From contig NC_092673.1 of NCBI RefSeq assembly GCF_964355755.1, positions 11,353,001 to 11,417,000 on the forward strand: a DNA stretch of 64,000 bases. The letters are read 5' to 3'. This DNA is from Antedon mediterranea. Its lineage: Eukaryota; Echinodermata; Crinoidea; Comatulida; Antedonidae. Below, piece by piece: positions 12,401 through 21,790 of the stretch (position 1 is the stretch's first letter; each line of letters begins with the position of its first letter). A program made the position numbers and the translations under genes. Under the pieces are notes generated by a model, which was not told where the DNA came from, did not search any database, and saw only the letters and a program-made list of their open reading frames with translations.

Positions 12401-15400
12401 GCAAGGTCTACCATTCTTTTCATTTCCAGTTCATTGTTAGCTAATAATACAATGTCATCAGCTCTCCATACACTATAAAATGGTTTTCGGAAGTCTTAAG
12501 AAGGCCATGTATGTATGCTTACCCTGTTGTAAGCAACAAGTTGCTATACTCTTTAGAACAAAGATATGATCTTTGCATCTATACGAAGGTCGAAAGCCTC
12601 CCTGGACTTCCGAAAGAATAGCATTGTCTTCAAGATAGAGAAAGATCTTTTTGGCAACTATCCTATTAAAAATGTTGGATATACAAGAAGTTAATGATAT
12701 CCCTCGATAATTATTGAAATCATTGCGATCCCCTTTTTTGTAAATAGAAAAAATTACACTAATGTTCAACTCACTTGGCATTTGTTCTAGTTTTATTTGT
12801 AAAAATAGGTCTAATATAAATCTGATTAATTTGTCGCCACCATTCTTAATTAATTCATTTGTTATATTATCTAGATCTGGTGGCTTATTATTCTTTGCCA
12901 TTAGGATAGCCTTGTTTAGAATATCATAATCTATCTTAACATCATACAAACAATTTTTGTCAACATCTTTATCATATTTACAATTTGTTTTTGTTTGATT
13001 TCTAATATTATTAACAAAACAATTGTAAAGGTAAGTACAGCAATCATTAAGATTCATATTGGCTTTGCAAGATTGTTCCAGTAATCTTTTAAAACCTCAT
13101 TCATTTCTCTTTTTCGACAATGTTTTCACCAAAGTTTCTTGATTACATTGAATTACTGTAAATTTACCACCTTTGTTTGCAATTTCAATAGATTTGTTAA
13201 CATGTTTTTCTATGATTTTGTGAGCAACAAGTTGCTTAACATGTTTCTGTGTCTCTGTATAATGCTCCCATAATGTAACACCATTATCATAATTCAAAGT
13301 ATTATTTGTGTTGTTATTATCAGTGCAGTTCCTAATACTGTAGTAATTTTATTATTTTTAACCCATGTTCTGTGTTCTCGCGACGCAATTTTCCTTTTTT
13401 TGATGGCATCGTCTATCTCTTTGTCAAACCATGGTTTGTTTTTACTATTTACATGTCTAATTCCGATACCTTCAGTGGCTGCCTCGATAATTTTTTTCTT
13501 CCACAAATCCCATGTAGTATTGATATTCGTTTCATTACTAACATTCCAGTCGTTAAATTATTCTTCAACTTTTTTTTGATACAAGGAATAATCTTGGTTC
13601 TTGGTCCCAAATTGGTTTATTGTGATTACTTTTGATTACTTGATTACTATGTTAAGATTATTTAGTGTTATAACACACAATGGTCACTCCCAAAACTAAA
13701 TTGTCTATGCTCATCAATAATTAGTTTATTTACATAATTTATTAAGGATTTTGAGCATAACATGTAGTGTATCGTGCTTTGTTGCGTATATCTTTGCCAT
13801 GTTATTTCACAATAAAGTGAATAGAGGTCATCAATTGCAATGCTCAATTCTTCAATAGTAACATTATCATTTATTATTACACCAATATTATTTATGAATA
13901 CAGTACTCTTGTTGTCATTCTACTCTACGATCTATGCTAGCTGGGCTAGTACTACTATTAGCCATAGTGCCATGCTCCTCATCTTCCACTGCCTGTGTTT
14001 CTTTTTGTGACTCATTCGATTCACCATTTCAGCTCGGTTAGTCTTAATCATCCACTAATCCAAAGACTTACATTTTTTAGTAGCTGCCTTTCTTTTCCTT
14101 TCATTTTGTTCTTTTTGACCTATAATAACAATAATTGTAATAAATAATGAGTATTGACTAGCCTACGGAACTATGCCTAGACAGACCAGCTATTGTTGGT
14201 AGGTTGCTGATGGATGAAGTTTATGTTGTTCACTTTGTTTGTGTGTGGCGCGCCATCAAACACTCAAATGCAGTGTGTGTGGTCATGCGGTATATTATAT
14301 ACAGTATGCATACACACCTGTTGCAAAAATGTCCACTTTTTCAGGCCTCTGGGCCTGACATTTTCAAAGTACAAATGCAATTTATGAAGACCTGCCATAG
14401 AGGTCTTATAAATTTTCTTTCATATTTCGAAGTATAATAAGTGCATTTTCCGTGGACCTAGTAACAGCTCTACTTTATTTTTCACAATTTTCTTAGCTCA
14501 GTTCCAACCATGTTGGGATGGTTCTGGAGACTTATATATTTTGTATAAGTTGTTTGTCTGATCTTTGTTTTTAATTGAAAAGCATGTTTTTCCAGTGGAT
14601 TGCGAGCACATCGGCATATAATGCAAAGGGTGGCACAAAGTGGGGGTGAAGTATGTTAACAGTATCACATATTCACCGTGTAGAGCTACACTGATACCGT
14701 ATAGTTGGGTCTCCCTTTTCATAGTTTTAGGTCTCCTTTTTCATATAGTTGGGTCTCCCTTTTCGTATATTTAGTCTCCTTTTTCATATAGTTGGGTCTC
14801 CCTTTTCGTATATTTAGTCTCCTTTTTCATATAGTTGGGTCTCCCTTTTCGTATATTTAGTCTCCTTTTTCATATAGTTAGGTCTCCCTTTTCGTATATT
14901 TAGTCTCCTTTTTCATATAGTTGGGTCTCCTTTTCGTATATTTAGTCTCCTTTTTCATATAGTTGGGTCTCCCTTTTCGTATATTTAGTCTCCTTTTTCA
15001 TATAGTTGGGTCTCCCTTTTCGTATATTTAGTCTCCTTTTTCATATAGTTGGGTCTCCCTTTTTGTATATTTAGTCTCCTTTTTCATATAGTTGGGTCTC
15101 CCTTTTCGTATATTTAGTCTCCCTTTTCGTATAGTTGGGTCTCCTTTTTTATTTGTAGGGTCTCCCTTTTCGTATAGTTGGGTCTTCCTTTTCATATATT
15201 TAAGTCTCCTTTTTTATAGTGTAGGGTCTCCCTTTTCGTATAGTGGGGTCTCCCTTTTCGTATATTTAGTCTCCCTTTTCGTATAGTTGGGTCTCCTTTT
15301 TTATAGTGTAGGGTCTCCCTTTTCGTATAGTGGGGTCTCCCTTTTTGTATTGGGTTTTTGGTCTCTGGTCTTGGGGGTCTAGTTTCCAGATTTTGAAAAA

Positions 15401-16518
15401 AAAATTTCTAATGTCTGTAAATGTTTATATATATAAATGTATCTGTTTCATGAATTACTATACTGAAAGATGAGGGCGTATCAATTTGATCTCAATGCAT
15501 ACAATTTAAAACTACTACTATGATGCCATACCATATCAAGTTAGGAGCTTTTTCTCATTCTTACAGATTTCCGTATGTTTATCGTTTCAAATTATTTTAG
15601 TATCACTGAGCGATTTATTATTTATTCCGTAAATCCGAGCCTTTTGAGATAATAATAAGTTACTGAAAGATGAGGGTGCGTCAATTTTATCTCTGTTGCC
15701 CATCAGACAATTGAGAACTAGCCTGGTAGGATTTTACTTAGCGAACAGTACAATGTTTATGTGGAATTTGCAACATTTTCCAAGCTTCTAAAAGTTATGA
15801 CAATTGTGTTAATTAACCTTATAATCCACCGTATGACCAATGAATCCTACAAACAATAATTAGTAGGCAACTTTCAAAACAATGACCTACGATCTTCCTA
15901 CATAATTATAGGGTATGAAAGGTTCACTATATCACTGGCCAGTTCAGAATTTTATTTTGTGCCTGTTCATTTATATACATCATCCACAAAATGTCTATAT
16001 TTTATTTTTATTGGCAGAGATTTGGATCTGCCTTAATTGATACTGGAAGTTTAAATCTTCGCAGCAAGACATTTTCAAATGATTTGAGACCAATCGATGA
16101 AACATGTTCATGTTCAACATGTAAACGTCACACAAGAGCCTACCTTTACTCTATAAATAACAAAGAAACTGTAGCATGTCATCTTATTACTGTTCATAAT
16201 ATTGCATATCAGGTCAGTTCTTCAGTACTTCACATGATTTTATTTTTCTACAGAAGTGATAACTTTATTAAAACTGCTATTATACTATTCAAAGTCTTTT
16301 TTATTATTCTTCAGTTTTCATTTTTTGGGGGACATCTTTTATTGAAATTATTAATTTTATTTTTTTAGATGCGTTTGATGAAATCAATACAGAGAAATAT
16401 TTTAGAAGACACCTTTCCAGAATTTATTCAACAATTTATGAGCAAGATGTTCCCATCAAGTAACTACCCTTCTTGGGTTGTGGATTCCCTCTTATCTGTC
16501 AATGTTGAACTGTTATGA
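239..16518 (+). CDS. QTRT1: Queuine tRNA-ribosyltransferase catalytic subunit 1, 5'-truncated gene (6 exons)
   Basis: Joined exons 239-456, 1211-1326, 5862-6000, 6692-6767, 16018-16212 and 16369-16518 give 297 residues and a stop, with every junction in phase and GT-AG. The enzyme swaps guanine for queuine at the wobble position of GUN-anticodon tRNAs; in animals it works as a heterodimer with QTRT2. Visible signatures are DSGGFQMVS (general acid/base Asp), [35 protein letters not shown] (nucleophilic Asp in YDC), and the zinc site CxCxxC plus the His of TVHN. The human protein is about 403 residues and its DSGGFQ begins near 105, so about 105 N-terminal residues lie upstream of the window. 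All key catalytic and zinc residues visible are intact, so the gene looks functional. Intron 5 (6768-16017, 9.25 kb) is swollen by transposons. Confidence 0.95.
798..1205 (+). repeat. Intronic segment duplicated at 3235-3630 (copy 1)
   Basis: Starting at tttgtataagttctatattcg, this stretch is almost base-for-base repeated about 2.4 kb downstream. Copy 1 runs up to the polypyrimidine tract of QTRT1 exon b. Confidence 0.85.
965..1178. mobile_element. Small hAT-like MITE
   Basis: Begins CAGGGGCGGATGCAGG and ends CCTGTGACCGCCCCAG, imperfect inverted termini of the CAG...CTG type typical of hAT elements. It is flanked on both sides by ATATT, a possible 5-bp target duplication, though weak in AT-rich sequence. 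About 214 bases with no coding capacity. A second copy lies at about 3395-3606. Confidence 0.5.
1211..1326 (+). CDS. QTRT1: QTRT1 exon b
   Basis: Acceptor ttcttttcag ends at 1210. Encodes [15 protein letters not shown] followed by [10 protein letters not shown], matching the human [11 protein letters not shown] and IIQGGLD segments. Donor G|GTATAT; one base carries over to exon c. Confidence 0.95.
1577..2108. repeat. Imperfect tandem repeat, about 180-bp units
   Basis: Blocks at about 1577-1700, 1725-1797 and 1970-2108 share aacattttgttgaaacatgacc, ccattttgtgacctttga and gcaaatcacagagtcttgat. The third block is separated by about 170 bases of other sequence. No coding potential is evident. 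Confidence 0.7.
2121..3145. mobile_element. Element with about 100-bp inverted terminal repeats
   Basis: The left arm (2121-2225) contains gatattaagccgaaggcta, aaaagtgattc and ggaaccaacaagatg. The right arm (3041-3145) carries the reverse complements of the same strings in mirror order. The interior is AT-rich with a tRNA-like SINE piece at about 2690-2765 and no transposase. Best read as a non-autonomous foldback/MITE element. Confidence 0.65.
2690..2765 (-). mobile_element. tRNA-derived SINE fragment
   Basis: On the minus strand a tRNA-like head is visible: ATGGCTCGATGGTC (box A-like) and about 40 bases later GATCGAGTCTCACC (box B-like). It resembles a degraded tRNA-related SINE promoter rather than a functional tRNA gene. 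Confidence 0.45.
3150..3215. repeat. Short inverted repeat (CCTTCTCATTTACGAAC)
   Basis: CCTTCTCATTTACGAAC at about 3153 is mirrored by GTTCGTAAATGAGAAGG at about 3189, a stem of about 17 bp with a short loop. GTAAATGAGAAGG occurs again at about 3655. Probably a mini-MITE or excision remnant. Confidence 0.6.
3235..3630 (+). repeat. Intronic segment duplicated from 798-1205 (copy 2)
   Basis: Near-identical second copy, ending in tatcttcttttctg where copy 1 has the functional acceptor tcttcttttcag. The duplication therefore includes the branch/pyrimidine region of an exon but lost the AG. A hAT-like MITE copy (CAGTGGCGGATGCAGGGG) lies inside. Confidence 0.85.
3640..5861 (+). other. Rest of QTRT1 intron 2, no gene seen
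   Basis: AT-rich sequence between the duplicated segment and exon c. I recognise no coding exon, RNA gene or clear repeat structure in it. Confidence 0.6.
5862..6000 (+). CDS. QTRT1: QTRT1 exon c
   Basis: Follows a T-rich acceptor ending at 5861. Encodes [20 protein letters not shown] and ends PRYLMGVG, the conserved substrate-pocket and barrel segment. Donor GG|GTAAAT. Confidence 0.95.
6320..6615. repeat. Array of AACGTTGA/CAACATTGA palindromic motifs
   Basis: Within about 300 bases of intron, words related to the palindrome TTCAACGTTGAA recur about ten times (aaaacgttgattgaacg, gttgaaacaacgt, taacgttgaaatatgaaag, atttcaacgttgattgaac). Some are spaced by the shared string atatgaaagtttgcat. 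No coding potential. Confidence 0.65.
6692..6767 (+). CDS. QTRT1: QTRT1 exon d (nucleophile exon)
   Basis: Acceptor gcatcttag ends at 6691. Encodes [19 protein letters not shown] followed by VFPTRTA. The Asp of YDC corresponds to the catalytic nucleophile that attacks C1' of the tRNA ribose in TGT enzymes. Donor GCT|GTGAGT, phase 0. Confidence 0.95.
6935..7208 (-). mobile_element. tRNA-derived SINE with conserved central domain
   Basis: On the minus strand the head reads GTGGCCGAGCGGTTAAGAC (box A, tRNA-Ser/Leu-like) and then CAGGGGTTCGAGGCTCAC (box B). The body that follows includes the plus-strand string ACTGGGGTAACCCCCTACAC and GTACTAGGTTCTTTAAAGTG. The body recalls central-domain SINE families of marine animals (possibly Nin-DC type); that name is from memory and unsure. 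Confidence 0.75.
7215..7620 (+). mobile_element. Partial copy of the TTTGTGCAAA foldback element
   Basis: Contains ttcacatttgtgcaaacatg, ctcaaatgtgcaaac and cgatttaaaatagcgcaaag, shared with the complete element in the HMG-CoA reductase intron at 26886-28113. Only one arm plus part of the centre is evident. Confidence 0.65.
7955..8060 (+). mobile_element. hAT-like subterminal fragment
   Basis: GGGGGCGAGCAAACATTGGC followed by AAGGGGCCGCCAAGAGCCCC matches the GC-rich subterminal block of the element at 39245-40561 and the right end of the 17919-22301 element. The local GC content is far above that of the surroundings. Confidence 0.5.
8061..9089. other. Intronic sequence with nothing recognised
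   Basis: About 1 kb of QTRT1 intron 5. It has a somewhat GC-richer piece around 8530-8720, but no open frame or repeat I can name. Confidence 0.5.
9270..9900 (+). repeat. Tandem repeat of about 300 bp with GGTCAAAGGTCA words
   Basis: Two successive units share gaacaatttgataccaaatt, ctacgaccagtacttac, gggtcaaaggtcagaaa and attagacggaatataaatg. Related sequence recurs at 17030-17400. The units carry direct repeats of the nuclear-receptor half-site AGGTCA spaced by one base. Confidence 0.75.
9985..12165 (+). mobile_element. 5'-truncated Jockey/I-like LINE
   Basis: Reverse transcriptase of a non-LTR retrotransposon, truncated at its 5' end in the endonuclease-RT linker (first recognisable coding [19 protein letters not shown] near 9990). 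The fingers/palm run through [35 protein letters not shown], motif [15 protein letters not shown], motif [16 protein letters not shown], motif C FADDLKLF and a C-terminal region ending NSLHNLFD. The 3' end is an A-rich tail (12140-12165). Two frame breaks, near 10613 and at the A-run near 10695, show that this copy is dead. Lies in QTRT1 intron 5 in the sense orientation. Confidence 0.9.
10220..11973 (+). pseudogene. LINE reverse transcriptase ORF, frameshifted
   Basis: Open frames 10220-10624 and 10630-11973 belong to one ancestral ORF. The in-between coding [20 protein letters not shown] sits in a third frame, so two indels are needed to explain it. Catalytic motifs (FCKAFD, PQGS, FADD) are intact. 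Confidence 0.88.
12258..12282. repeat. (TA)n microsatellite
   Basis: About 12 TA units within the LINE remnant; simple slippage repeat. Confidence 0.9.
12473..13057 (-). pseudogene. LINE reverse transcriptase fingers region (fragment)
   Basis: Longest open stretch of the decayed LINE above, carrying [17 protein letters not shown] and [11 protein letters not shown]. It ends where the palm was deleted. Not a cellular gene. Confidence 0.8.
14330..14540. repeat. Single unit of the hAT-internal minisatellite
   Basis: Shares tgaagacctgcc, cctagtaacagctctac, cacaattttcttagctc and ggttctggagacttatat with the tandem array at 21050-21790 inside the hAT-like element. Confidence 0.6.
14702..15350 (+). 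repeat. 43-bp minisatellite, about 15 copies
   Basis: Alternation of two related half-units, cgtatatttagtctcctttt and tcatatagttgggtctccct, giving a 43-bp period. The array becomes irregular after about 15115, where the half-units are mixed (gtagggtctcccttttcg, tagtggggtctccc). It lies in QTRT1 intron 5, about 700 bases before exon e. Confidence 0.93.
15460..15720. repeat. Dispersed repeat with TACTGAAAGATGAGGG words
   Basis: tactgaaagatgagggcgta at about 15461 and tactgaaagatgagggtgcg at about 15660. A third copy is at about 54187. Each is followed by a tcaa(t/c)tt...ctc stretch. Family unknown. Confidence 0.55.
16018..16212 (+). CDS. QTRT1: QTRT1 exon e (zinc-binding exon)
   Basis: Acceptor tattggcag ends at 16017; phase 0. 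Begins [15 protein letters not shown] and carries CSCSTC followed by the distal His of TVHNIAYQ, the CxCxxC...H zinc site of TGT. Donor CAG|GTCAGT. Confidence 0.95.
16369..16518 (+). CDS. QTRT1: QTRT1 terminal exon
   Basis: Acceptor tttttttag ends at 16368; phase 0. Encodes the C-terminal helical segment starting [19 protein letters not shown] and ending SVNVELL with stop TGA. This aligns with the human MSAVRTSIVEKRFPDFV region. I see no clear AATAAA just downstream. Confidence 0.92.
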   Translation: MRLMKSIQRNILEDTFPEFIQQFMSKMFPSSNYPSWVVDSLLSVNVELL

Positions 16519-16734
16519 CAATAATACACCTACAGTTGTCAAACAAACGTACACCCCCATTGGAGAAGGCGGCCTTGTAGGTATAACACATGGACATTGC
16601 TATACCAGTAATAATATTTGAAATTTATTAAGCAGATAGTATTGTCTGAAAATTTTCAAATATCTTGTCTGGAAATGAGAAAATAAGAGTCACTTGAAAA
16701 ATTTGTTATAGATGCAAATTACTACTAATCGAAC

Positions 16735-16865
16735 ATTCCTGAGTTATGAACTTCAGGGATCTATTTTGAGACCTTCTTTTCATTATTTTATATCAATGAT
16801 CTTCCGGATGTCATTGCTAAACTGTGCTGCTTTGTTTTTTTGTGTGCATATGATATCACTTGATT
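16735..16865 (+). pseudogene. LINE reverse transcriptase palm fragment
   Basis: Just after the QTRT1 stop, a degraded palm can be read: LQGSILRP (for PQGSILGP), then after a frame change INDLPDVIAKLCCFVF and AYDIT (for YADDIT). Too short and broken to classify. Confidence 0.6.
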
Positions 16866-17810
16866 AATTATAATGTTTAAATAGATTTATACATAACAAG
16901 AAATATTTCTTACAAAATCAATGCTCGCTTGTTGATGTAACAGTTTTGAAAATATATTGTCTCCCTCTCTCTTCAAATTTGCTTTTGAATGTGTCATTTT
17001 AATGTCACATTAACCCTTTTACGGCCAATAGTTTTTGAGATTGTAGGAATGTGTATTACCTGTACAGGTCAAAGGTCAATAAGAACATTTTGGGTCATTT
17101 TCGTGAAAAAGTTCTTATTAGACTGAATAGAAACATACACCTTCAGAATAATTTGAGCCCTATTTAAAGTTTGTCCAACTGTTAGTTACGGAGTCCATTT
17201 TTGGACAAACTTTTCCATTAGAACGAATATTAATATGCGTCTCCCAAATAATTTGACACTAAAATTATTTCATTTAATCTGAGCGTTACAAAGATATGAC
17301 GATTTTGTTTTCAATGGGTCAAAAAATTCAAGTTGAGGTCAGAGGTCAAAGATGAATTTTAGAAATTTGACAACATGGGTTTTTACAACCAGCATGATTC
17401 AAATATTCATAAAACACAATGTTTACACTTTCCCCATGATCTGCACACGAAAATACATAGGGATCTGGACTAATATATTTTTTTTATATTGTCTAATTAA
17501 TGTAATTAGTTAATTAATGATATTTGAATGTTTAGATTTTGTGAAAACATAGTTTGATATACATAATCAAAATATGGAAGAAAAAAAATTTTCAAAAATA
17601 CCAGATTTTTAGGTTAGTGTCACTTTGTGATGCCGACAACGATATGGACATTGCATGTCACTTGAGTATTGCACTGGTATAAATTATGACCATAGATTAC
17701 AGAGTCAAAAAATAAATGTTCATAATATGTTGGCAAAGTTATGAAATGTTATGTTATCACATTTTAGAGATACATAAGCCAAAAAAGTGAAAGAAAGAAA
17801 TAAGAAAAAC
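16866..17810. repeat. Intergenic repeat related to 9270-9900
   Basis: The 17030-17400 part shares ttagactgaatagaaacata, agttacggag and ggtcaaaggtcaa with the tandem units in QTRT1 intron 5. AGGTCAAAGGTCA stands at 17066-17078 and AGGTCAGAGGTCA at 17336-17348. The rest is AT-rich without recognisable features. Confidence 0.55.
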
Positions 17811-17918
17811 ATAGAAAAAAAAACAAGAGAATTACAATGAGTTATCCGCTTGTAGCGAATAACTAATATCATAGAAAAAAAAAAGATCCTGACAATAACA
17901 AGGGGTTATCCGCCAAGT
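17811..17918 (-). mobile_element. Hairpin-ended repeat, left part interrupted by hAT element
   Basis: GATCCTGACAATAACAAGGG and then GGTTATCCGCCAAGT are the inverse of the terminal hairpin of the family at 31121 and 51793. The other half of the hairpin (GCGGATAACC) resumes at 22310, after the inserted element. A second hairpin (GTTATCCGC...GCGAATAAC) stands at about 17836. Confidence 0.8.
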
Positions 17919-18169
17919 CAGTGGTGGCGCCAGTGGGGGGGGGGGCTACGGGGGCTGTAGCCCCCTCGTCGGGGAGCCTAGCCCCCACGTCGGGGAACGC
18001 GAGTACTTTTCGTCGGGGAATATAATATAAAGTAAAAATCATTCGCGTTCACTTCGTAGCTTCAGCGACTAGAAAACCGCGAAGTTCCATTTTTGTTAAG
18101 TACGTCGGAGGGCTATTACACTTTATTATGCATGCATTATTGCCAGCGATCTAATCTATATTATAAGTG

Positions 18170-19500
18170 AGAGAGTTTGTCTGTTTGTTTGTTCGTTATA
18201 CAAATTTTTGTTACTGCACATAATCTTACATATGGGGTATCAAAATGACCGCAATTGTACCGAGAATGTTCTAAGCTATATTTCAACATCATCCGCCACC
18301 TAGGATCCAAGTTAGGGACCAAAATGTGGTCAAAACCCCCACTTTCGATGTTTGTTCGTTATACAAATGTCTGTTTCTGCACGTAACCATACGTATGGGG
18401 TATCAAAATGATGGCAATTGTACCCGGAAGGTTTTAAACTACATTTAAAAAAATTACCCCAACTCCTGGGGTTTTTGTTGGAGGGGTGGGGGGGTGGTTG
18501 TGTGGTGGTTTGTGATGTCATATTTGCTAGGGCTCGGGGTTGTAGGCTATCGAATTGTAAATTATACTACAAAGGTTTTACAGTATTTCAATTATCCTCA
18601 GGAAAGTGTTTGGGGAAATATAGATATAGATAATATACATATTTCAATCATTAACCAATATGACACCTATTCAATTACACATTTAGCAAACTACTTTAAC
18701 CATATCCAGCTATGTATCGGTCTCTTGGATTGTCTCATTACAGACATCCATTCCTGTGTGAACATACACACGTTGTTTACTGTTACTGTGTACAACTACA
18801 CACCATGCCTCCAAGGAAAAAACGTCCATTGTGGGAGAGTGGGGTTGGGAGTTGGGGTTCAGGGGATAGTGGGGATTTTGCTTAGACCAGAATTGTGTTT
18901 GGAAATGTTAAAGTATTTAATTATCCCTGGGAAAGCGGCTGGGAGTTTGGGGTGGGGATGTAGGCCTATCACCATGACCGAAACTGTATTTGGAATGTTT
19001 TAAACTACATTTGAAAACTGCCACTGAGGGATTATGGGTTGGGAGTGATAAAAACATAATTTGTACTGGAACAGTCTTCAACACATCACCCAGTGTATCT
19101 GGGGTGTGTTTGTAGGGGGAGGAGGAAGAGCGAAAATACTGGCGTAATGAAGTAGCCTATATGCTTGGAATTGTACTAGGAAAAGTTACTATATTTTAAC
19201 TGTCTAGGGGAGGAGTTAAGGTTTGTTGATTGTGGCTGGTGGTGAGAGGAGAAAGAAGGCTGGGGGACCGCAGTATCTAAATTAGATACATGACTGAAAC
19301 TGGGAATGTTTAAAACTACATTTGAAAACTGCCACTGAGGGATTATGGGTTGGAAGTGATGGCTAACATAATTTGTACTGGTGAGAGGAGAAAGAAGGCC
19401 GGGGGACCGCAGTATCAACATTATATATTTTAATTATCAGCCAATATGACACCTACTCATTTACACAGTTTACAACGTACTTAAGCCATAGGCCTATCAT
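18170..19500 (+). repeat. Degenerate tandem repeat inside the hAT-like element
   Basis: Units share ggtatcaaaatgaccgcaat, tgttttaaactacattt, gccactgagggattatgggt and ccaatatgacacctactca in recurring order. Copies differ by short indels, including TAGGCCTA insertions at 18961 and 19489. Open frames crossing this region are repeat artefacts. A diverged relative lies at about 56965-57140 in the CIZ1-like gene. Confidence 0.75.
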
Positions 19501-20104
19501 AGCTATGTATGCCCTCTCAATTTGAAGCTAAAGTTTAATTGAATTTGTCCTTCACTGTAAAGACAGGGAAAAATTTCATTTAAAAATTTTGTTTAGCAAT
19601 ATTGCTAATCAAACTGATTTTTCAGTCGAGAAACATAGTTTTGTATTGTATTTTTTGCTACACAATTTTAAAAATGTGTAGCAATAAGGTTGTTTTGTAT
19701 AGCTTTTTGCAATGCTACACTGGCGAAAATGTTCCCTGAAAGAGTGTGGGGTGTTATTAAGGGGTGGAGGTTGGTGCGTATACGGAGATACTGGCGTCGG
19801 GTGTTATGTACTGAGAAGGCTTTAAACTCATTTTGAAACCCGCCCTGGGGCGGGTATAATTGCTAGTAAACAATAGGTATGCACTTGTCTGGCGGTGTCC
19901 CTTTGTACGAATCGTTTAACATTGGGCCCGGCCCATTGCGGTTTACGCGTGATATCATGTTCCACCCAGGGACCAGAATGTGTACTGTAGTTTACTTTCC
20001 AGGTTTCAAGTTTACTGACGCGTTACGTCGTGTACTGTGTATCGACAGCAAAAGGGTACGAATTATCTTCGCGATCTATTTTATTGTTCGTATGTTCAAT
20101 TTTT

Positions 20105-20754
20105 AGTCGCGTGGAAGCAACTCTATAGTTCACTATGTCGGTCTGTCGGTCCGGTATCACTATGCGTTTTATCGCTTTCTGACCTTATCTTGATATCAGT
20201 TTAATCTAGCTAAGTCAATTTTTCACAGTATATTCCATATGGCCAGGAATCGATGTGGTTATGTTTTCACGGTGCGCAATAAAAAATTACGCGGTCTACG
20301 CACGATTTAACGAAATCACGTTTGTAATCATATCTTCACAACCATGAATCACAATTAAATAAAATTTGGTACTCATAAATTTCAGGGCATAAATCATCAT
20401 ATGACAATACAATGACGTGCGTAGCGCATGTAACGCATGCGTACGCGTGCTTAAAATTTTCAAAATTTATTTTCAACGAAATAAGAGTACGTTTCAGGCA
20501 ATTTTAAGCGTTTACAAAATTGCCATGAGTGCGCAGATTTTTGCGTGCGCACTCTTTTTGCCCGATTTCTGTTTTCTTGACTTACTTTTCAACTCGAAAT
20601 TACGTTATACGAGCACGTCAAAAGTGACAGGCTACGCACGTGTAAATTAAAAAATATAACTGTTTTTAAACATTTCAACATTTTTAAACATGTTCAGTAA
20701 TTTCGGTCAGTTGGTAGGTCGGTCGGTCGGTCGGTAAACACTAAGCACGCGACT
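20105..20754. mobile_element. AGTCGCGTG-terminated repeat with (TCGG)n, copy nested in hAT
   Basis: Starts AGTCGCGTGGAAGC and ends CACGCGACT. It contains tcggtcggtcggtcgg runs near both ends and the internal strings ggtatcactatgcgttttat and cgtgtaaattaaaaaatata. Highly similar to 40741-41443. No coding capacity. Confidence 0.75.
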
Positions 20755-21049
20755 GCAGCCATCTATATGGCCTTGTTTAATTTACGATTACCGTGGGGTA
20801 CCTGAACCTGAAATAGACGTTTTTCACTGTAGGCTCGGCCTACATTACTAAACAAAAAACATGCCATTTTCGTTTAGCCAACATCTTATTATAGCTAAGT
20901 TATTACATTTCCAATGTCCTGTATGTCATGAACTGCTCGTACATCGAAATTCCAGATTCACGTCTGGGAAATAAACTTATTTTCCCGACGGAAAATGGTC
21001 TACGCTTGTGGACGCATTCCCCTCCAAATAAAAGGTAAAAAGGGTAACT

Positions 21050-21790
21050 TGTTTAGGCCTCTATGTCTGAATTTTTTTAAAGTATAGGTGTAATTTTTGA
21101 AGACCTGCATTTCTAGTTTTCAAAATTGTCTTAGCTCAACCGTCCCCAATTATAGAGCTGGTCATGTATACTTACCGTACATTTTGTTTCATATTTCGAT
21201 GTACAATATACAGTCAGTGCATTGAAGCTAGAGAGCTCTATTTTTTTCTATTTTTTTTTATATCCATGGTAGGGCTGGTTCTGGAGACGTACCGGTATAT
21301 ATCTTGTTTTATGCTTCGAAGTATAATAAGTTAAATTTCCGGGAACTAGCAACTCTATTTTTCAGAATGTTCTTAGCTCCACCCCAACCATGGTGGGCTG
21401 GACCTATAATTTCGTTTCATATTTCAATGTTTTGCAGGGACCTAGCAGCTCTATCTTTTGACAATTTTCTTAGCTCTGGTTCTGTAGACTTATAATTTCG
21501 TTTCATTTATCAATATGGGCCTATATAAGTGAAATTTCCAGGTACCTAGCAGGTCTATTTTTCACAATTTTCTTAGCAGCTCCACCCTAGTGGTAGGGCC
21601 TTATATATTTTGTTTATTTTTTTCGAAATACTATAATCCAGTATGTCCTTAGCTCCATCTCAACCTCAGTGGGCTTGTTCTCGGATAGACTTGTAATTTC
21701 GTTTTATATATCAATGTATAATTGCAATTTCCGGGGACCTAGCAGCTCTATTTTTCAAAATTTTCTTACAGATCAGACCATGGATATCTC
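21050..21790 (+). repeat. Minisatellite of about 110-bp units in the hAT-like element
   Basis: Five to six diverged units built from atttcgtttcatatttcaat, ggacctagcagctctat and cacaattttcttagctc plus ccaaccatggtgggctgg. A lone unit lies in QTRT1 intron 5 (14330-14540). Confidence 0.75.

Larger units (their letters stand above)
12166..13990 (-). mobile_element. Internally deleted LINE, YRGISL-type
   Basis: Minus-strand remnants in order: an endonuclease C-terminus ([20 protein letters not shown] then FGSDHCVL, 13680-13830), linker ([16 protein letters not shown]), fingers ([60 protein letters not shown]) and then motif A FLRLPK directly followed by [12 protein letters not shown] and [15 protein letters not shown]. 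The palm between motif A and the ADD box, including the PQG motif, is missing, and the frame is broken repeatedly. A (TA)n run at 12258-12282 sits inside it. It belongs to a different LINE clade from its neighbour. Confidence 0.8.

Noticed and set aside
15092-15286. Repetitive protein of GSPFSYSG-like units
   Set aside because: Direct translation of the 43-bp minisatellite inside an intron; no promoter or splice support.
14700-15350. CRISPR-like array of regularly spaced repeats
   Set aside because: There are no unique spacers; the whole 43-bp unit repeats, and the window is eukaryotic intron.
18494-19003. 169-codon open frame on the plus strand
   Set aside because: It runs through degenerate tandem units of the hAT-like element. 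The amino-acid string mirrors the DNA repeat, with no domain.
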